From assembly GCA_002205965.3 (NCBI GenBank), contig NADL03000037.1, positions 496,001 through 560,000 of the forward strand: DNA of 64,000 bases, read 5' to 3'. The notes below the pieces were generated by a model, which was not told the DNA's origin, did no database searches, and saw only the letters and a program-made list of their open reading frames with translations. Both the position numbers and the translations under genes were made by a program. Source of the DNA: Kappaphycus alvarezii (taxonomy: Eukaryota; Rhodophyta; Florideophyceae; Gigartinales; Solieriaceae). Below, piece after piece: positions 23,601 through 36,266 of this stretch; within the stretch, counting starts at the first letter, position 1; each line of letters starts with the position of its first letter.

Positions 23601-26300
23601 TTAAACGATATTTCATTATATCACATCCAAATTAGAAACATTCTTACTATCAGTGATAAAATTGCAGTCGTCTATTTCCTAATGGAAGACAATGGTGGGT
23701 TGCTCTTAAAGGGCCAAAAAAGGTTACTAGAGGATGAATGGGCAGTTTTATTCGGTTGATTCGAGAGTATCAAGGCTAGAAAAGTCGAGCTGGAATGGTT
23801 GTATTTCAAATTTGAGGTTGATATTGAAAATTCTGGAAAAGGTGTATGCAGGCCTATAGATAAGCCTTAAGTGACGAATTGGTTGTGTTCAGGGGAGCTG
23901 GGCCTACTTGGGAGAGAATGAGCGGACTGGACTTCTGACTAGTTTTATGATCTGTTCAAAGTAGTTTCCTGCCTTATTTTGTCTTTAATTAAAGCTAGCA
24001 TTGGTTGAGAACTCTTATAAGACACCTTCGCGGCCCTATTAAAAAGAGTGCAAAACAGTCCAAAAACATTTGATTTCATTAAAAGAAATTAATATTTGGA
24101 ACAAAACAAACAATTTATTCCTGCTTAAGCCCATATACGAAAGAAAACGAACAAAAATAAAGCCAGAGGTTATGTAATTGTAAACAGTGATACTTGTTTA
24201 ACAATTTTCACAGTACAGTATGATATATGTACCTAGTCCATGTCACAATCAGTATTGTCCACCTCCCTTATTGTAGACGTTTTCTAGGTATCAAAGCCAT
24301 TTGTTTCTGACTTTTAAAAGTTTACACAGAAATATACATATATTTTCCGGTTTATTTTACCACACTTGATATGGCTACCCAAGATGGATACATTAAAATG
24401 GCGTAAAATCCAACCTCAGTATAATTGGATAGAGTCAACAGCTTCGGTAGAATATCATGGTGCACAACTAGAGCGCACTGTAAATTAGAATAAAACATTG
24501 ACAGTATAGCAAAAGCAATTTCGGTTGACTTACAAATGATCGACCGAAACACCTCACCATATTTAGAGAATCTAATCCAAGAGACTAATCTCCCTATCTA
24601 ATTTGATTCTGAGTTAAATCTACAAATGAATTAGCTTTTTACGATATGAGTTGAAACTTTTCGCTGATTGAAGTGTATATCTTGGCTAGTGCATCTCCAA
24701 AATTAACTTTTACGGGTATTAGGATCATGCGGTTCACATTGTAGACTCAAAATTATTAGAGAATTATACGTAAATGACCATGAATGATTTTTCAGTATAG
24801 CAGTTATAAGTTGATTGAAAATCATTGAGCTTTTTTTACGACTGGAATTACAACTTTGAAAACTTTTGAAAATATTTCACTACTTTCCGATCAAACTTTC
24901 GGATTAATGAATTAAATTCCAAGCAGACAGAATTTTAAATGCCCCGAAATAGTTAAAAAAGTACCTATTTTTCACAGCACTATGTAATTCGTAAATCCGT
25001 TCCAAAACAAATAACAAAATTGGAAACGTATTAGCTTTTCAATTTGTATTAAATTTCAGTACAGAAGAAACACTAAGCTTTTCGAGGTTTTTGAAACTTT
25101 AGAATTGAGTAGTCAAGTCATCAATTCCTTTTTTCACCTCTTCCTGAAGGAAAGTCGGTTAGTAGAAACAGAGTGATTGAACCTGAACTTAGTACCATTC
25201 AATTTATCCATGCAGCTATTCAAATGCAGAAAGTTCTTCTATGTACTAATCAGCAAATAAAATAATTTTCCATTGAATTAATTTTTACTCAGCATGAATG
25301 AAAGTGCGGAAGTATTCATTCCGTAAGTTCTTCAAACAGTTGGATATGAACTTTCCGGGACCATAAGCGATATTACCCATTTGAAACGTTCTATTATCAT
25401 CTGAAAGGTAGATATTATGGCTCCATACGGCCAAAGTCTAGCGATGAGAATATCATCCACAACCTCCATGGCAAGAATTACATGCTCTCGCTTTTGGCCT
25501 TCCCTCAGCTCTGGAAAGTAGGGAAACTACATGAATAAAATCTCTAAGAAGAGTGCTGCACTGTGAACTTGCTAATTTGGACATGATTCTACTAGCCTAT
25601 GAGCAGCAGTTAACTATAGCCAATGAAAATATCTTCTCTTATATTCCCGTAAATTTACTTGTCAGATTCCCAGCTTGATTTCTATCTTGGCTTATTAAAA
25701 CTTAAAAGAAGCATTTTCACAGGGGCTAAAATATGATAGAATCGGTTCCAAAGTATTTCATCCTCAATACTTGTTACAATGTTAGGCATTTACGTATTTC
25801 ATCATCAATTAGAACTTCTAATTCTGTAAAAAATGGTTGGAAAAGTTTTTTAATCATCAAAAGGAACTTGGTTTGTATCAAATTATTTGATTATATTTGT
25901 GAAATTTTCCTCTGTTATGTTGTGGATACGCTATTCTTCATGCTGACACAATCCTTCAGCTTAGCGAAGAAGTAAATATGTAGTATTTAAATTATTCAAA
26001 TACTGAAGAAATTAATCTCGTTCGTAATTAGAGAGCTCAATACCGGGTAATAGTTGAAATCTGTTTGATTATAGGTGATAATAATCACTCGGGAACGTCC
26101 AACGCTCATCATAGTGCTTCAAGGGACTATTCAAGTAAGATACGCGAAATTTATCAATGTAACACTCATATTCCCTAACAGACCCAGGATAAAAGATTTA
26201 TCATCAATGGACCAAAACTACTTTTTTTTTTCCTCCCGTACCTGGGGCAAAAAATTGTTGATATTTGATTCATTTTACAACTTTTGATGCAAAGGTTGAA
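20651..26300. other. AT-rich block, no recognised gene
   Basis: About 5.6 kb of AT-rich DNA. The longest frames (for example 22959-23321, 120 codons) are hydrophobic or low-information and match nothing I know. They are likely chance frames or very old transposon remains. No tandem array and no tRNA was seen. Confidence 0.5.
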
Positions 26301-27470
26301 AAACTCCTTCAGGAATTGTTTACCTGTAACCCAGACAATCAACTGAAAATTTCGAATCATAATCTATAATATATTTCGCTTCATGAACTGTAACAGACAT
26401 AATACTGGGGGAAATTGAAAAATATCCCTAGTAATAATCGCCAAATGATATAAAATACCGATGACCTGCAAACGACTCAACCGAAATGGGGCCACAAATA
26501 TCTGAGTGCACCACAACACACCGGCTCCTTAGATCGCGAGTTTTTCGTATGGGTCATTTGTTTCGCTTGCTTGCGCTCAAAACAGCTGTCACACAGCTGA
26601 CGGTGACCTCTCAGTTTTTCATGAGTCACAGAGACAGCTTTCACAGTGAAAAGGCGCTTAATACTCGGGATGTTCAAGTGGATGAAACGTAAATATCCCC
26701 AGTATTCGGTGCCAGACCTCCCAATCACCGTCCGGATATTTCGGATCTTCATTAACGTCAGTAGCGACAGCTACTGAAGTAAAGAAGACCGGAGTACCAT
26801 TAACTTTGTACAAACCACGGTCCACCCTACTCTGAAACATCAGTAATCAATCCAATAATCCACTTCTGGACAGCCTCCAGATTTGTACCCTGAATCCATG
26901 TTCACTAAAACTTGAGCAGCTCAGTATCGAAGTACGGAGGTAAGGGACATTTAGTACAATATCTAATTCAATCAAACGTGCAAGACATGCGTTAATAGTG
27001 CGCACATTGTTCTGTAGCCGCAACGCTACGAAGTATGTAGCATAGACATGTTTATCATTGCCGAGAACGATAGCAATGGGGGCAGTCTAATCAGAGATTG
27101 CAGCCATTCTTTGTTCCAATTTGTGTGGTCAGGCGTTCCAGAGTCGAGCAAGAAAACAACAAGGCCGACATTGTTTGTCGCTGTAATGGCAAACTCAGAT
27201 GTCCTGCCAGTCTCTGACTCCTTACAGCTACATCCACCGTTAATGGAAAGAGGGTCTTCGTCGGCATGGCCTGTAGTCCCGCTGAACTTCAACAGATTAT
27301 CCTAGTCTTTACGAAGAACAAATAAAAGCTGTGCAGTATTTGCTTCATGCTGGGGACATCCACTAACCCCTTCGTCATGACGACCATGCCTCTGCTTTAT
27401 CTAAAAATTCCAGGTAAAATGCCCTATCTTATTACATCGATAGCAAAGGCTTTTCTCAGTAAGTGATCTA
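26300..27470 (-). mobile_element. Ty1/Copia relic: zinc knuckle, protease, integrase
   Basis: Minus-strand order is typical of Copia. The gag zinc knuckle at about 27450-27410 reads CYRCNKIGHFTWNF: CX2CX4HX4C with the last Cys replaced by Phe, a single base change. The protease at about 27170-27040 shows VVFLLDSGTPDHTNWNKEWL, the LDSG-x-x-H site. The GAG-pre-integrase and integrase finger at 26700-26480 read LNIPSIKRLFTVKAVSVTHE, then GHRQLCDSCFERKQAKQMTH. The integrase core starts near 26480 (PISVESFAGHRYFISFGDYY). A stop follows and similarity fades below 26.3 kb, so the RT half is lost or unrecognisable. Gag upstream of the zinc knuckle seems to be split off (see 30388-30663). Confidence 0.85.
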
Positions 27471-27839
27471 TCTTCATGATTCTCTTTGCTTTAGCTGCCA
27501 GTCTACCACCAGCTGTCAAAGCTTGACCTTGGTCGGCGGATACAACAGGCCTCACGCCCCCTCTTCCTTTGGAGACATGATCATCGAATGAGGGTTGCTG
27601 TACTGATTCCCAATCCAGCTTGTCGTTCTGGATCTCGAGACATGCTATCACTGGTTTGAAAAAACACTTATGTTTGTCCCCAGAAGAGGAGAGGAACTTA
27701 GCTACCTGGTGATCCCCTCCATGTGAGCTCCCAATGGGAACCAATCTGTTTTACAATTCATCTTATCCGTCGACGTAGTCCTGCGTCGACTCTTTCCGGT
27801 ATGTAATGATAGAAATGTACCTACGCAACAGCGTTGTTC

Positions 27840-28650
27840 GCGCATTGGACAGTACAAGCCACCTATGAAGCTGCAAATACTGTGATTCGAGTCCTTCTGC
27901 CGGCAAATGATTCTATCAAGAGACTTATGCCAGCAATAGCCGGTACCCGGATTTCTGATTCGGCTGGGAAAGTATCTACCAACCGACGTCCCACCTATGA
28001 AGGTCCATCTCAAACATGGATACAGACCAATACGGGTTAAAGTGCGACGATACCCGCCGGAGCAAATAAATTTACTGAACGCGTATGTCGACCGACTGAA
28101 GTATGCATCGACAGGATAGTGAATCCTCAACAATCGTATGAAAGCGTCAATTCGAACGACACAACAGATGGACTAACATTAGGACGGAAAACCTCTCTTT
28201 CGGTGATTTCGTATTAGTGAGAAGAGCACAACCTGGAGGTCACAAGTTGCTTTTTGTGTGGAGAGGAACTCGGAGGATAAGTGCGTTCTGTTCGGAATGG
28301 GTATAAGAACTTCAAAATCTCATCACAGATAAGCGTCAAATAATTCACCCTCGCCGGCTTCACCTATAAAGGGCTATTATGGATGGCCGAGAACTCCTTC
28401 CAACAATTTTTAAAACTGCCGAGCACATAGAAGTTTGCCATAAAATCGCCGAAGAAACTCGCGGAATACGCGAAGTAGATGTAGTACTCGCAGTCAGTGT
28501 TGAGTGGGACGGTCTGACTGAAACCCCGGGCTGGACCTAGGAGCCGCTCTCCCAGATACTTACGGATATGCCCGAACGTCTCCGTGACTCGCTACAGTCA
28601 GGCAGGAATGGAGATCTGAAGCGGCACGCACTCACACAGTGCAACCTCAA
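27840..28650 (+). mobile_element. Gypsy-chromodomain relic: RT start joined to chromodomain, core deleted
   Basis: The plus strand has two pieces of one Gypsy polyprotein. At about 27955-28110 is the lead-in to reverse transcriptase (IRLGKYLPTDVPPMKVHLKH, then RPIRVKVRRYPPEQINLLNA). Within 50 bases this is followed by the end of integrase: LNNRMKASIRTTQQMD, then NLSFGDFVLVRRAQPGGHKL and LITDKRQIIHPRRLHL. From 28380 comes a chromodomain (ELLPTIFKTAEHIEVCHKIA, IREVDVVLAVSVEWDGL, TPGWTW, SQILTDMPERLRDSLQSG). Most of RT, RNase H and integrase are therefore missing, about 2.5 kb compared with an intact element. Chromodomains steer integrases to heterochromatin, in keeping with the AT-rich surroundings. 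Confidence 0.83.
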
Positions 28651-30380
28651 CTAACCAAACCGTACCTCTGCACTTAACATATACATGAGGGCACTGTAAA
28701 TCTCGAGCTACTGCTCGCCTGGAAAAACTCCAGAGAACTGGATACCAGGGCATTTTCTGTAGGCGGATACCAAATTTGGTACCTGCGACATAGATTCACG
28801 GTCTGATTCTATATAGTGGCTCTTTGTTCTGCCCAAGTCCGATAAAGACTCTCTTCACATTCCAAGGGAGACAGAGTCTTCGGTCTGTCTCATTGTTTTC
28901 TGTCAATAGTGAAATATTCTAATTGGTGCCTGAGAAATCAGACTATCTCATTGGCTTCTGGAAACGGTTAGCGCTGTATAGCCCGAACATGGCAACTGAC
29001 GACTGTCTGCCTGAAACGGCCGCCAGCCAACGCGCCGCGGACTCGCGAGTTGTGAAGAAAAAGAAAATAAAATCGCATCGGCTTTGTTCTCTTGCAGATT
29101 TTCCCATTAAGCGCTATTTTCTGCTAGTGCAGCTACCCCAATATCCTTTTCTTCCAATCAAGGACCATCTTGTCGTAAGATAGCATTGAAATTTTGAGAT
29201 TTGACTCATGAAAACATGGTGGTGAGCTCGGTATTCTCTAACATTATTACAGTAGATTTGGAGCAGCGTTTTTCTATCCAGTTCTTCGAAAACATCTGGT
29301 GATATTACGAGAACACGATGTTTCCTTGAGTTAAGAATATATGAATTGCTCAAGACACAATTCCTAAAGAGAAGCGGACTATCGCCATTGGTGACGTAGA
29401 ACGGAATTACGATTTATTCCCTTTTCAATCTTCAAGAGGAGGTCTCTCTAAACAGACGATGAACATCAAATCGCTGCATTTCTCACCTTAACCGTGGCAA
29501 AATGGCTCAAAATTTAAAAGATAAAACTTAAATTCGAGGCCCATTACTAGAGAAAGCGCTACTGCCAACTTTCTTTCCCCAAACAATTGAGGAAAAGCCC
29601 CGTCCAGGATAGAGTTGGGGTCGTTATGAATACAAATCAAATCAGACCTGGTATTAATTACACTTACCAGGGTGCTTTGCTCTTCGAATGCTTGGCGTCT
29701 GGACAAAAAAACCGTAGAAGTTTTCAGTTACTTCATTACTTTTGGAATCTTCTTCATGAAAATCTTTGGCTTCTTTGATCTTTAAAGTGGAAACACTGAG
29801 ACGCTGGTGCTAATAACAGCGTTTATAGTCCTTCTGCCGAAACTTAATGCAGGCTTCCCCGACGAGTTCCCCAAGCATGGTTGACTCTTTTCTCCTTGGA
29901 GTCCGACTGGATCTGTATTTATCGCCATCATTGCGATAATTCTCAAGCTTATCTGCGTGGGAAGTGCGATTATTCGACTAATTTATGTTATTTCCTTCTT
30001 TTTGTCCAGCCTCGTGGCTACCAAAAGAATTCTCACTTTACGGTCAACTGCAGACTCAATTTGAGCCTTTTTTATCAGGGCTTTGGATCTGTTAGTAGTC
30101 TAGAAAAGAGATAGAAGTACATCCACCACGTCATCAATACTTAATATGCAGCGAAGAACAGATTAAGTAATGGATTTTGGCTAAATCCTGTATACTGTTT
30201 ATCATCTTCATATTGTCGAAGATGGGTCAGGCCTCGGAGCACATAACATGGAAATAACCAGTAACCTTCCTGATCGAGTGATTTCCAATGCGGGTGGAAT
30301 TTCAAGAGGCTCTTTCAATCTAAATTAAGAGCTTTAAGTTATTGTCAAGGTGAACCTTTTCTCGGAATCTATCGTTCCCT
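28651..30380. other. No recognised gene
   Basis: Mixed composition, short frames only (for example 28923-29183 and 29488-29706). I could not tie them to any family. By position it may lie inside the insertion that split the Copia gag. Confidence 0.4.
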
Positions 30381-30387
30381 TGATTTT

Positions 30388-30663
30388 TCACTGTTCTATT
30401 ACAATAGGTAGTAGCTTGCAATTGGTAAGCGATGCTTGGGAAACAGAGGCTTTCGTAAGAAGGTTGATTGCCAGTAGTTCTCCGATTTGAGATTGACTGG
30501 TAGATAATGTTTTCAGCAGATGTTCGGCGGCGAGTCTCCGAACCATTGACACATAAGAATTCAAACCTTCATTTTTCTTGCGCTTGCAAGAGGTCACCTT
30601 ATTGACGGAATCAATGAGACGAGTAAACACAGACATGGGAGCATCTTGAGAGATCAGGTTCAT
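30388..30663 (-). pseudogene. LTR-retrotransposon gag fragment (Copia-like)
   Basis: An open frame of 91 codons with KKNEGLNSYVSMVRRLAAEH, SQSQIGELLAINLLTKASVS and LTNCKLLPIV. It resembles the middle of Copia-type gag proteins (helical capsid region; G-L-N-x-Y-V and L-x-x-LP-type repeats). It lies on the same strand as, and upstream of, the zinc knuckle at 27.4 kb, so it may be the missing N-terminal gag of that element, separated by about 2.7 kb of inserted DNA. Confidence 0.6.
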
Positions 30664-30702
30664 AACCTCTTACAAATCCCTAACTTGGTTATCCTGCTTG
30701 TA

Positions 30703-31920
30703 TTACATCTCTTCTTGTTTTTTGTTCGTCAACAAATCTCTCCTGAGCTTAGTGAAGACCTCAATCATACAACTGACGCTCAATTGTGTGTGTGAAAACA
30801 TCGTGTAGAACTTTTCTTGGCTGCGATGGATTTGTGTAAGTTCGTTAGTCGAGAACATAAATTCGTTAGATGATTTCTCTTTGTAGTAAAGATGTACGAA
30901 CTTGAACACAGGTGGAAGCGTAACGAAGATTTACTTTAACGTCACCGAGAGTTTTTTCTCTTTCTTGACAGTAATTGCGTTCAGTTTAGTCTGAGTTGCT
31001 AGTACGAGCAGCATTGATACATCATTGGAGATCAGTAGAGAATTATAGTCAAAGTAGCTGAATGCAGGAAGTGGAACTCGAATTGCCACGGTACCAATAG
31101 CTTCAGCTCGCACATTGCCTTTGACTTTTCCGCCAAAGTTCACAACAGTATGGTAGGGTTTAAAGTTCCTTCGTTACGAGGGTAGATGGTACATACGTGG
31201 GTATGACATCCATTAATTCACGCCAGTTACAGACTGTGGGGCACCTTCATCGAAGCAAAAGCCGTAGGATGAAACCTATTTGTCGCATGAAAGGTAAGGA
31301 TGTTGGACGTATAGCACATTTGTGTCGGGTGGAATGGAAGGTGTTCTGTGAATGTTGTAGCTGTTTCCGGGGTTGTAGAAAGCATGATCGATTTTTTAAG
31401 CCGGAATTCGAAAAAAAACTACAGATTCGTTCATCCTCGTGTCCTGGATTTGTTCATCGTTAGTAGCATCGTTTTATTTGTACCGATCAACAGATCGATC
31501 AATGTTCACCACGGGGTGTGGGTCCTCGATAACTTGAGGTTCAACAATGGTTGGTGTTTGAGGGTCTTTATTTTCCGCAAGATGAGCTTGGAAGCCATGC
31601 CTCTCCGAGTAGGTACTCGCAAGGTGGAGTAATGGGTTGCAGAAGCGACATAAAATCGTACGTTCAGAACTTTCCGTGTGATTCTTGGTTGGAGCAAGTC
31701 GGACACGGTTAGGAAATGTTTTTCGCGGACGAACAGCGTTGCATTGTCGAATTTTTGGCCTCTGTAAGGAGCTGGCTGCATTGTCCTGTAGTCCAGTGTA
31801 TAGAATGAACATGAAACGCGCATGAAACGACGTCGAAAGAATTTCATTCCATATTTCGTCACACTTGTCATTGGGTAGCATATTATTCATAAAAATGCGT
31901 AGCGCATCATCCCTGAACAC
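30703..31920 (-). mobile_element. LTR-retrotransposon relic: gag zinc knuckle, retropepsin, integrase finger
   Basis: Minus-strand order: gag end with a zinc-knuckle remnant at about 31660-31560 (LCRFCNPLLHLASTYSERHG; relatives have C-x2-C-x4-H-x4-C). Next a retropepsin end region at 31110-30980 (VKGNVRAEAIGTVAIRVPLP, LLISNDVSMLLVLATQTKLN), where the active-site DTG itself is not clear. Then an integrase N-terminal region at 30870-30720 (STNELTQIHRSQEKFYTMFS, TKLRRDLLTNKKQ), where the His/Cys finger is mostly destroyed. It belongs to the Copia-like elements common in algae and oomycetes; family placement is inferred. Confidence 0.7.
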
Positions 31921-31924
31921 AACA

Positions 31925-34020
31925 TGAAGAATATAGAGCCTTTGGTCTTCTGTAATCTCGAATTCCTCACAATCCTGAAAGAATCAACGCTTCAAAACAT
32001 CGATATTAGGTCCTTCATATGGCCCGCAGTACTTATCTTAAGGCCTGCGCTTGTTCTTGAGAAAACCGCGTTTGCCCCATCGCGCTTGCGAAATAGTCAC
32101 CACAGCAGGTACTCTTTAGGGGCTTTCGTGAGGGCTTCCAGTAATGGGATTCGGTAAAACAATTAGCCGCGTTTGAATAGAGTCGTCAGGGCCTTTGCCA
32201 CATGCTACACCTTGACCATCAATGTAGTCACATAGTTGACGCCTAGCTCTGTTAGTAGACTTTGGTAATTTATCACGTGTGATGTGTGGTGTTAAGCGCA
32301 CACGAGCAGATATAGGTAGAACTGTGGTTGAAACTTTTTTTGAGGCTAGCTGGGCTAAGCCGGCCGTTCCAAACCAGGGTTTATATAGAACTAGAGATAG
32401 CTACATATTAAAGGAAAATGTAGTCAAACAGAAGCAAATGCAAAGGTTTTTCAGTAAAACAGCCCTAACGGTATCGTAAATAGCGCTTTCGGAATTTCAG
32501 TCGGCACTAGTGACATACCTTGATAAAATTTAAGACGTACATTGGTCGAAGTGGCATTGGATAGCAAGGAAACTTTTGATTGGTAAGGTAATGATATAAT
32601 ATCCAAGTTTGCATCTCGTCTGTAACTATTCCAAGTGTATCAATGGGTCAAATGCTGTGTTCAGAACTGCAAGGAAATTTGTAGTGACCGCAAAGCGCCT
32701 AGTAGCCCTGGCTGTAAGGTTACTGGTGGTTTGAATCTACAGGACAGTAGATGCTGCAAATTCGTGTAGAGCTGTAAGGCCTGTGAAGTGAAATACAACA
32801 TTTGATAATTTTCTTGAATCTAATATGTAGTGCTTTGCCCGAAACTTTATACATTATGTCCTGATTCTTGAAGTGTTCTAGTTCCTTATTGTGAAAATTT
32901 GCTTCTTCTAAGTGCTAATAGGGTGTATTACCTTCGAAGAGCACGCTTGAGCAGCTTATTTTAGCACGGTAGAGTCCTCCAGAAGATCTAAAGATCTGTT
33001 CACAGCGTCCGTTGAAATCAAATACAGAAAATTGGTATGCGTTTTCTTGACGGCCGAAGTCGAAGGTCTGAGCTCTGGAGAGGCGTTTGTTCGGTTTGGG
33101 AAAGTACAAGGAAAAGCGATTCTATTGCGTGGATGTGTGTGTGCAGTTGGCGACTGAGCACTTCAAGTGCTAATAGCCAGGTTGCAAATTTGGCTGGCTT
33201 AGTCGAGGGAACGGCAAGACGCTTGTCGGGAGGACTTTTGAATTCGAGGGAACAGCAATACGTTTCTTGCGAATGGTTGCACGGAAATCCACGAAACATG
33301 AGTTCAGTGCAGCATATCAAGCGTATTGTACCGCCCGAGGACAGTAAACGAGAAAGTGAAAAGTTTCAGTGGGAAGGAGAAACGAGTACGGTCGTCTGAG
33401 AAAGATTAAGGAGACCGCAGCGCAAGGCTTACCTCCAGACTTTGCTCGGGGTCCGAATACGGTAATACAAGACTTGCATCTAGTTAGACCGAACGCTATA
33501 ACCCTGTCAACAGAGTGAAAGCGCGATGCGACGCAGCTCAGCAAAGACATAGATCCGGTTGGTGTGGAACAATTTGCAAGTGTGAGCCGAAACTGGTAGC
33601 AACACACAATCGTTGGTTAGACTGGGAAAGTTTTAGAACTTAGTGAAGGGGTAAGTCGTCGCTGGGGGAGTTATAAGCAGAGCGTTGGCTGCGCGGGTTA
33701 ATCACAGACGAAAGCCAGCGTTGATAACGACGGTGGTGTAATGCAGGCTTACAGCCAGATAAGACTAGAGCAGTATTACTACCACCTGGTAATCTAGGGC
33801 AAAAGTCACTGCATCTGCCAATTCAAATCAGTCGTGGCCTGTGATTGGCCATGACAGTTTGTAGAGTAACTGTTAGGCATATACATTGAGACAAAGAATA
33901 AAAATTGAGATATTAATTTTGAAAAAAAACAGCCCACTTTCGGGCAGTTGCCGAGTCTCTGGCGGGAGAACCGAAACTGCCAAGTCATCCCACGAACGAA
34001 CCGGACGTCCGAGGACCGCC
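31925..34020. other. No recognised gene
   Basis: Short frames on both strands, none recognised. It may include the leader and LTR of the retrotransposon at 30.7-31.9 kb and the left end of the Tigger element. An inverted similarity agaataaaaattgaga (33895-33910) against 16016-like DNA right of the Tigger gene (36014-36029) could mark element ends but is AT-rich and weak. Confidence 0.35.
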
Positions 34021-34127
34021 AAATTAGATGAGGAGGGAGAGGAAGAGTAACAGAACCAACTTTACGCCAGCTTTAAACTAAGTGAGGACTTAGTCCCGAC
34101 AAAATCCATGAACAGCCTAAGGCAATC

Positions 34128-35722
34128 ATGGCTGATACGGAACTGAGTGCAGAACTCAATGATCTCTTGACCTACGAACGACTTCAGAAAGCCATTTTTC
34201 ATCGCATGAACAATGGGGGTTCTTTTCGCAGGCTTGGGCAAATGTACTCCCTCGATCGCTGTAAGCTTCATCCCGCGTTTTTGCAATGGCTGCCAAGGGA
34301 GGACGTGAAACAGAATGTCCTGAAGACATCCACTTTTTTATCAGGGAACGTGGTCGCCCAACAATGCTTCAAGATAACGAGGAGAAATTGATTTGTCGAG
34401 CTGCGAAATACTACATCGGTGTTTGCCTGCCTCTGACCCGAAATGACCTTGCTGACCTTCTTTGCTCCGTTGCAGAAGATCCACCAACCAAGCGGAGAAA
34501 GCACGTAAAATTTCGGGGAAGCAAACCATCTAAGCAGTGGGTTTCTTCGTTTATATCAAGGGACCAAAGTTTGCAAATCAAGGCAATGAGAGCAATTGAC
34601 GATAAGAGAACTAAAGCTGTGACAAGCGCAATTGTTGGAGAGCATATTGCACGTGTGAAAGCCGCTCCTGATCGTTTTAGAATTACCGACCCCCGTTATA
34701 TATTCAAACTCGATGAAACAGGTGTCTGTTTCCGAAGCATGGCCGGTTGAAGCGCAAGGAAGACAGTTGGGTATCGGGACAAGAATCTTTTCACAACACT
34801 TGTTGGTCCGAAAGGGTCGCTATGCCGCGCGACAATGATGCTCGTGTGCAATGCTGCGGGAAAATCATACAAGCCGGTTGTAGTCCATCCTGGAAAGCAT
34901 CCCCATTTCAGGAGGGCTAGGGGAATTGTGCAGACCGTCATGGACTATCCCCCAGACTCATATTTTTATCAACGTGATCCGGCCGGTGTAGACCCTGCAA
35001 TATTTTTGGAATGGGCAAGGAATTTTATTGACAAAACAACTGATTTCAGAGCATATGGCCAGCATTTGTTGCTTTTCATGGATGGATATGCATGTCATGT
35101 GCAGCTGGAGGTTCTAAGTCTTTTACGTCGGAGCAAAATTATGGTGACAGGGTTGCTTGCTCATACGTCGCATGTGTTGCAACCGCTTGATGTGTCAGTG
35201 TTTTCGTCTTTTAAGACGCATTTTCAGCAAGAATTTCATAGAATGGCCAGAAATAAGCGGGTTCTAGATGCATAGGATGTTGCGGGTCTACTATCGGCTG
35301 GATTCAGTTCGTCTAGTATTTATTACAATATAAGAAGTGGCTTTAGCCGTACTGTAATATGGGACTACGCAATGGCATACCCCTCGATGGAGCCTCTTCA
35401 GTTGATTCCGTTTTACTGTGACGATTAGAGCAAAGATCTGACTCTGAAGTATGTTGTTCTCTCCTTTGAGAAGCGGTCCAGATCGTTATTACAGGCGGTT
35501 TAGTTGGACGACGAGGGTACTAACAGGGTTAGCACTAAGTACGGTCAGCATCTTACGTCATTTTCTGTTTTGTCCGCTCTAGAAGAGCGGGAGAACAACT
35601 GCATGGCGGCTGCTTTGAGACGAGAGACTGCAGGAAAAGCAGCTTCGTTTTTATTATCTAGAATCTTTAGCAGAGCAACACTGGTTGACTGCGTTGCGTC
35701 CTCGTCGTTTAATTGTCCGTAA
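34128..35722 (+). pseudogene. pogo/Tigger-type DDE transposase, DDD triad intact, one frameshift and four stops
   Basis: Starts at ATG 34128 with a Psq-like helix-turn-helix (YERLQKAIFHRMNNGG, FRRLGQMYSLDR). After a one-base shift near 34280 the frame is kept to the TAA at 35720. A CENP-B/Tc5-type DNA-binding region follows (FFIRERGRPTMLQDNEEKL, SKQWVSSFISRD). The DDE domain has all three acids: KLDETGVCF (near 34712), LLLFMDGYACHV (near 35080) and HTSHVLQPLDVSVFSSFKTH (near 35190). In-frame stops are at 34748 (TGA), 35273, 35426 and 35501 (all TAG). These fit C-to-T changes of Arg CGA and Gln CAG codons. Related transposases insert at TA; element ends were not proven. It is one of the best kept coding relics in the window. 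Confidence 0.9.
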
Positions 35723-35724
35723 GC

Positions 35725-36266
35725 GTCTAAATGAGACGCGCTCGGATCGCAGGGGAGGGGAAAGATCCCGAATTTCGCTGGTACATTCCCAGCCGTTTTC
35801 ATTGTGACCGGCTACTGTTTCGGGGAAGAGATCAGACTCAATGATTCATTTCATTGGGAGATGTTCAACCTTCCTTCTGTTTGCACTCTGGTACTATGCT
35901 TTTTTGCCAGTGACATAATCTCGTACATGCCTTGACTAATTTTGATTTTTGTTTAACATTTTTGAGACACGGAGTATGAGCATCTCATACTCCCTCTGGT
36001 ATGATACGTTGTCTCAATTTATATTCTTATAAAAAAACGGCACTGTCTTTGAGGTTGCCATAGAAGCTGAGCTCAAGCTCCTATGAAGGCCCCTTTCCCA
36101 GCCAGCCTTGTAGACTGAACCCAAGTTGAGTCCTGCTTATGTTGCACTTCATTTGAGTGAAAATGGGTAACTTTTCCATATTTTTCCAATTAAATTTTAG
36201 GCATGAGGCGGCTTTGTCTCACTTTACATGCCTAACGGTTATGCAGTGTACAGCAGGAATCGGCTT
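35725..36266. other. Spacer between Tigger and Harbinger elements, with a hairpin
   Basis: Contains no gene. At 35971-35993 a perfect hairpin has 10-base arms (ggagtatgag and ctcatactcc) around cat. It may include the right end of the Tigger element. Confidence 0.6.

Noticed and set aside
27702-28133. 143-codon minus-strand frame
   Set aside because: It is the shadow of the plus-strand Gypsy RT lead-in, which has the recognisable protein pattern.
33895-36029. agaataaaaattgaga inverted against the right side of the Tigger gene as its TIRs
   Set aside because: AT-rich, short, and without TA duplications that could be fixed; too weak to define element ends.
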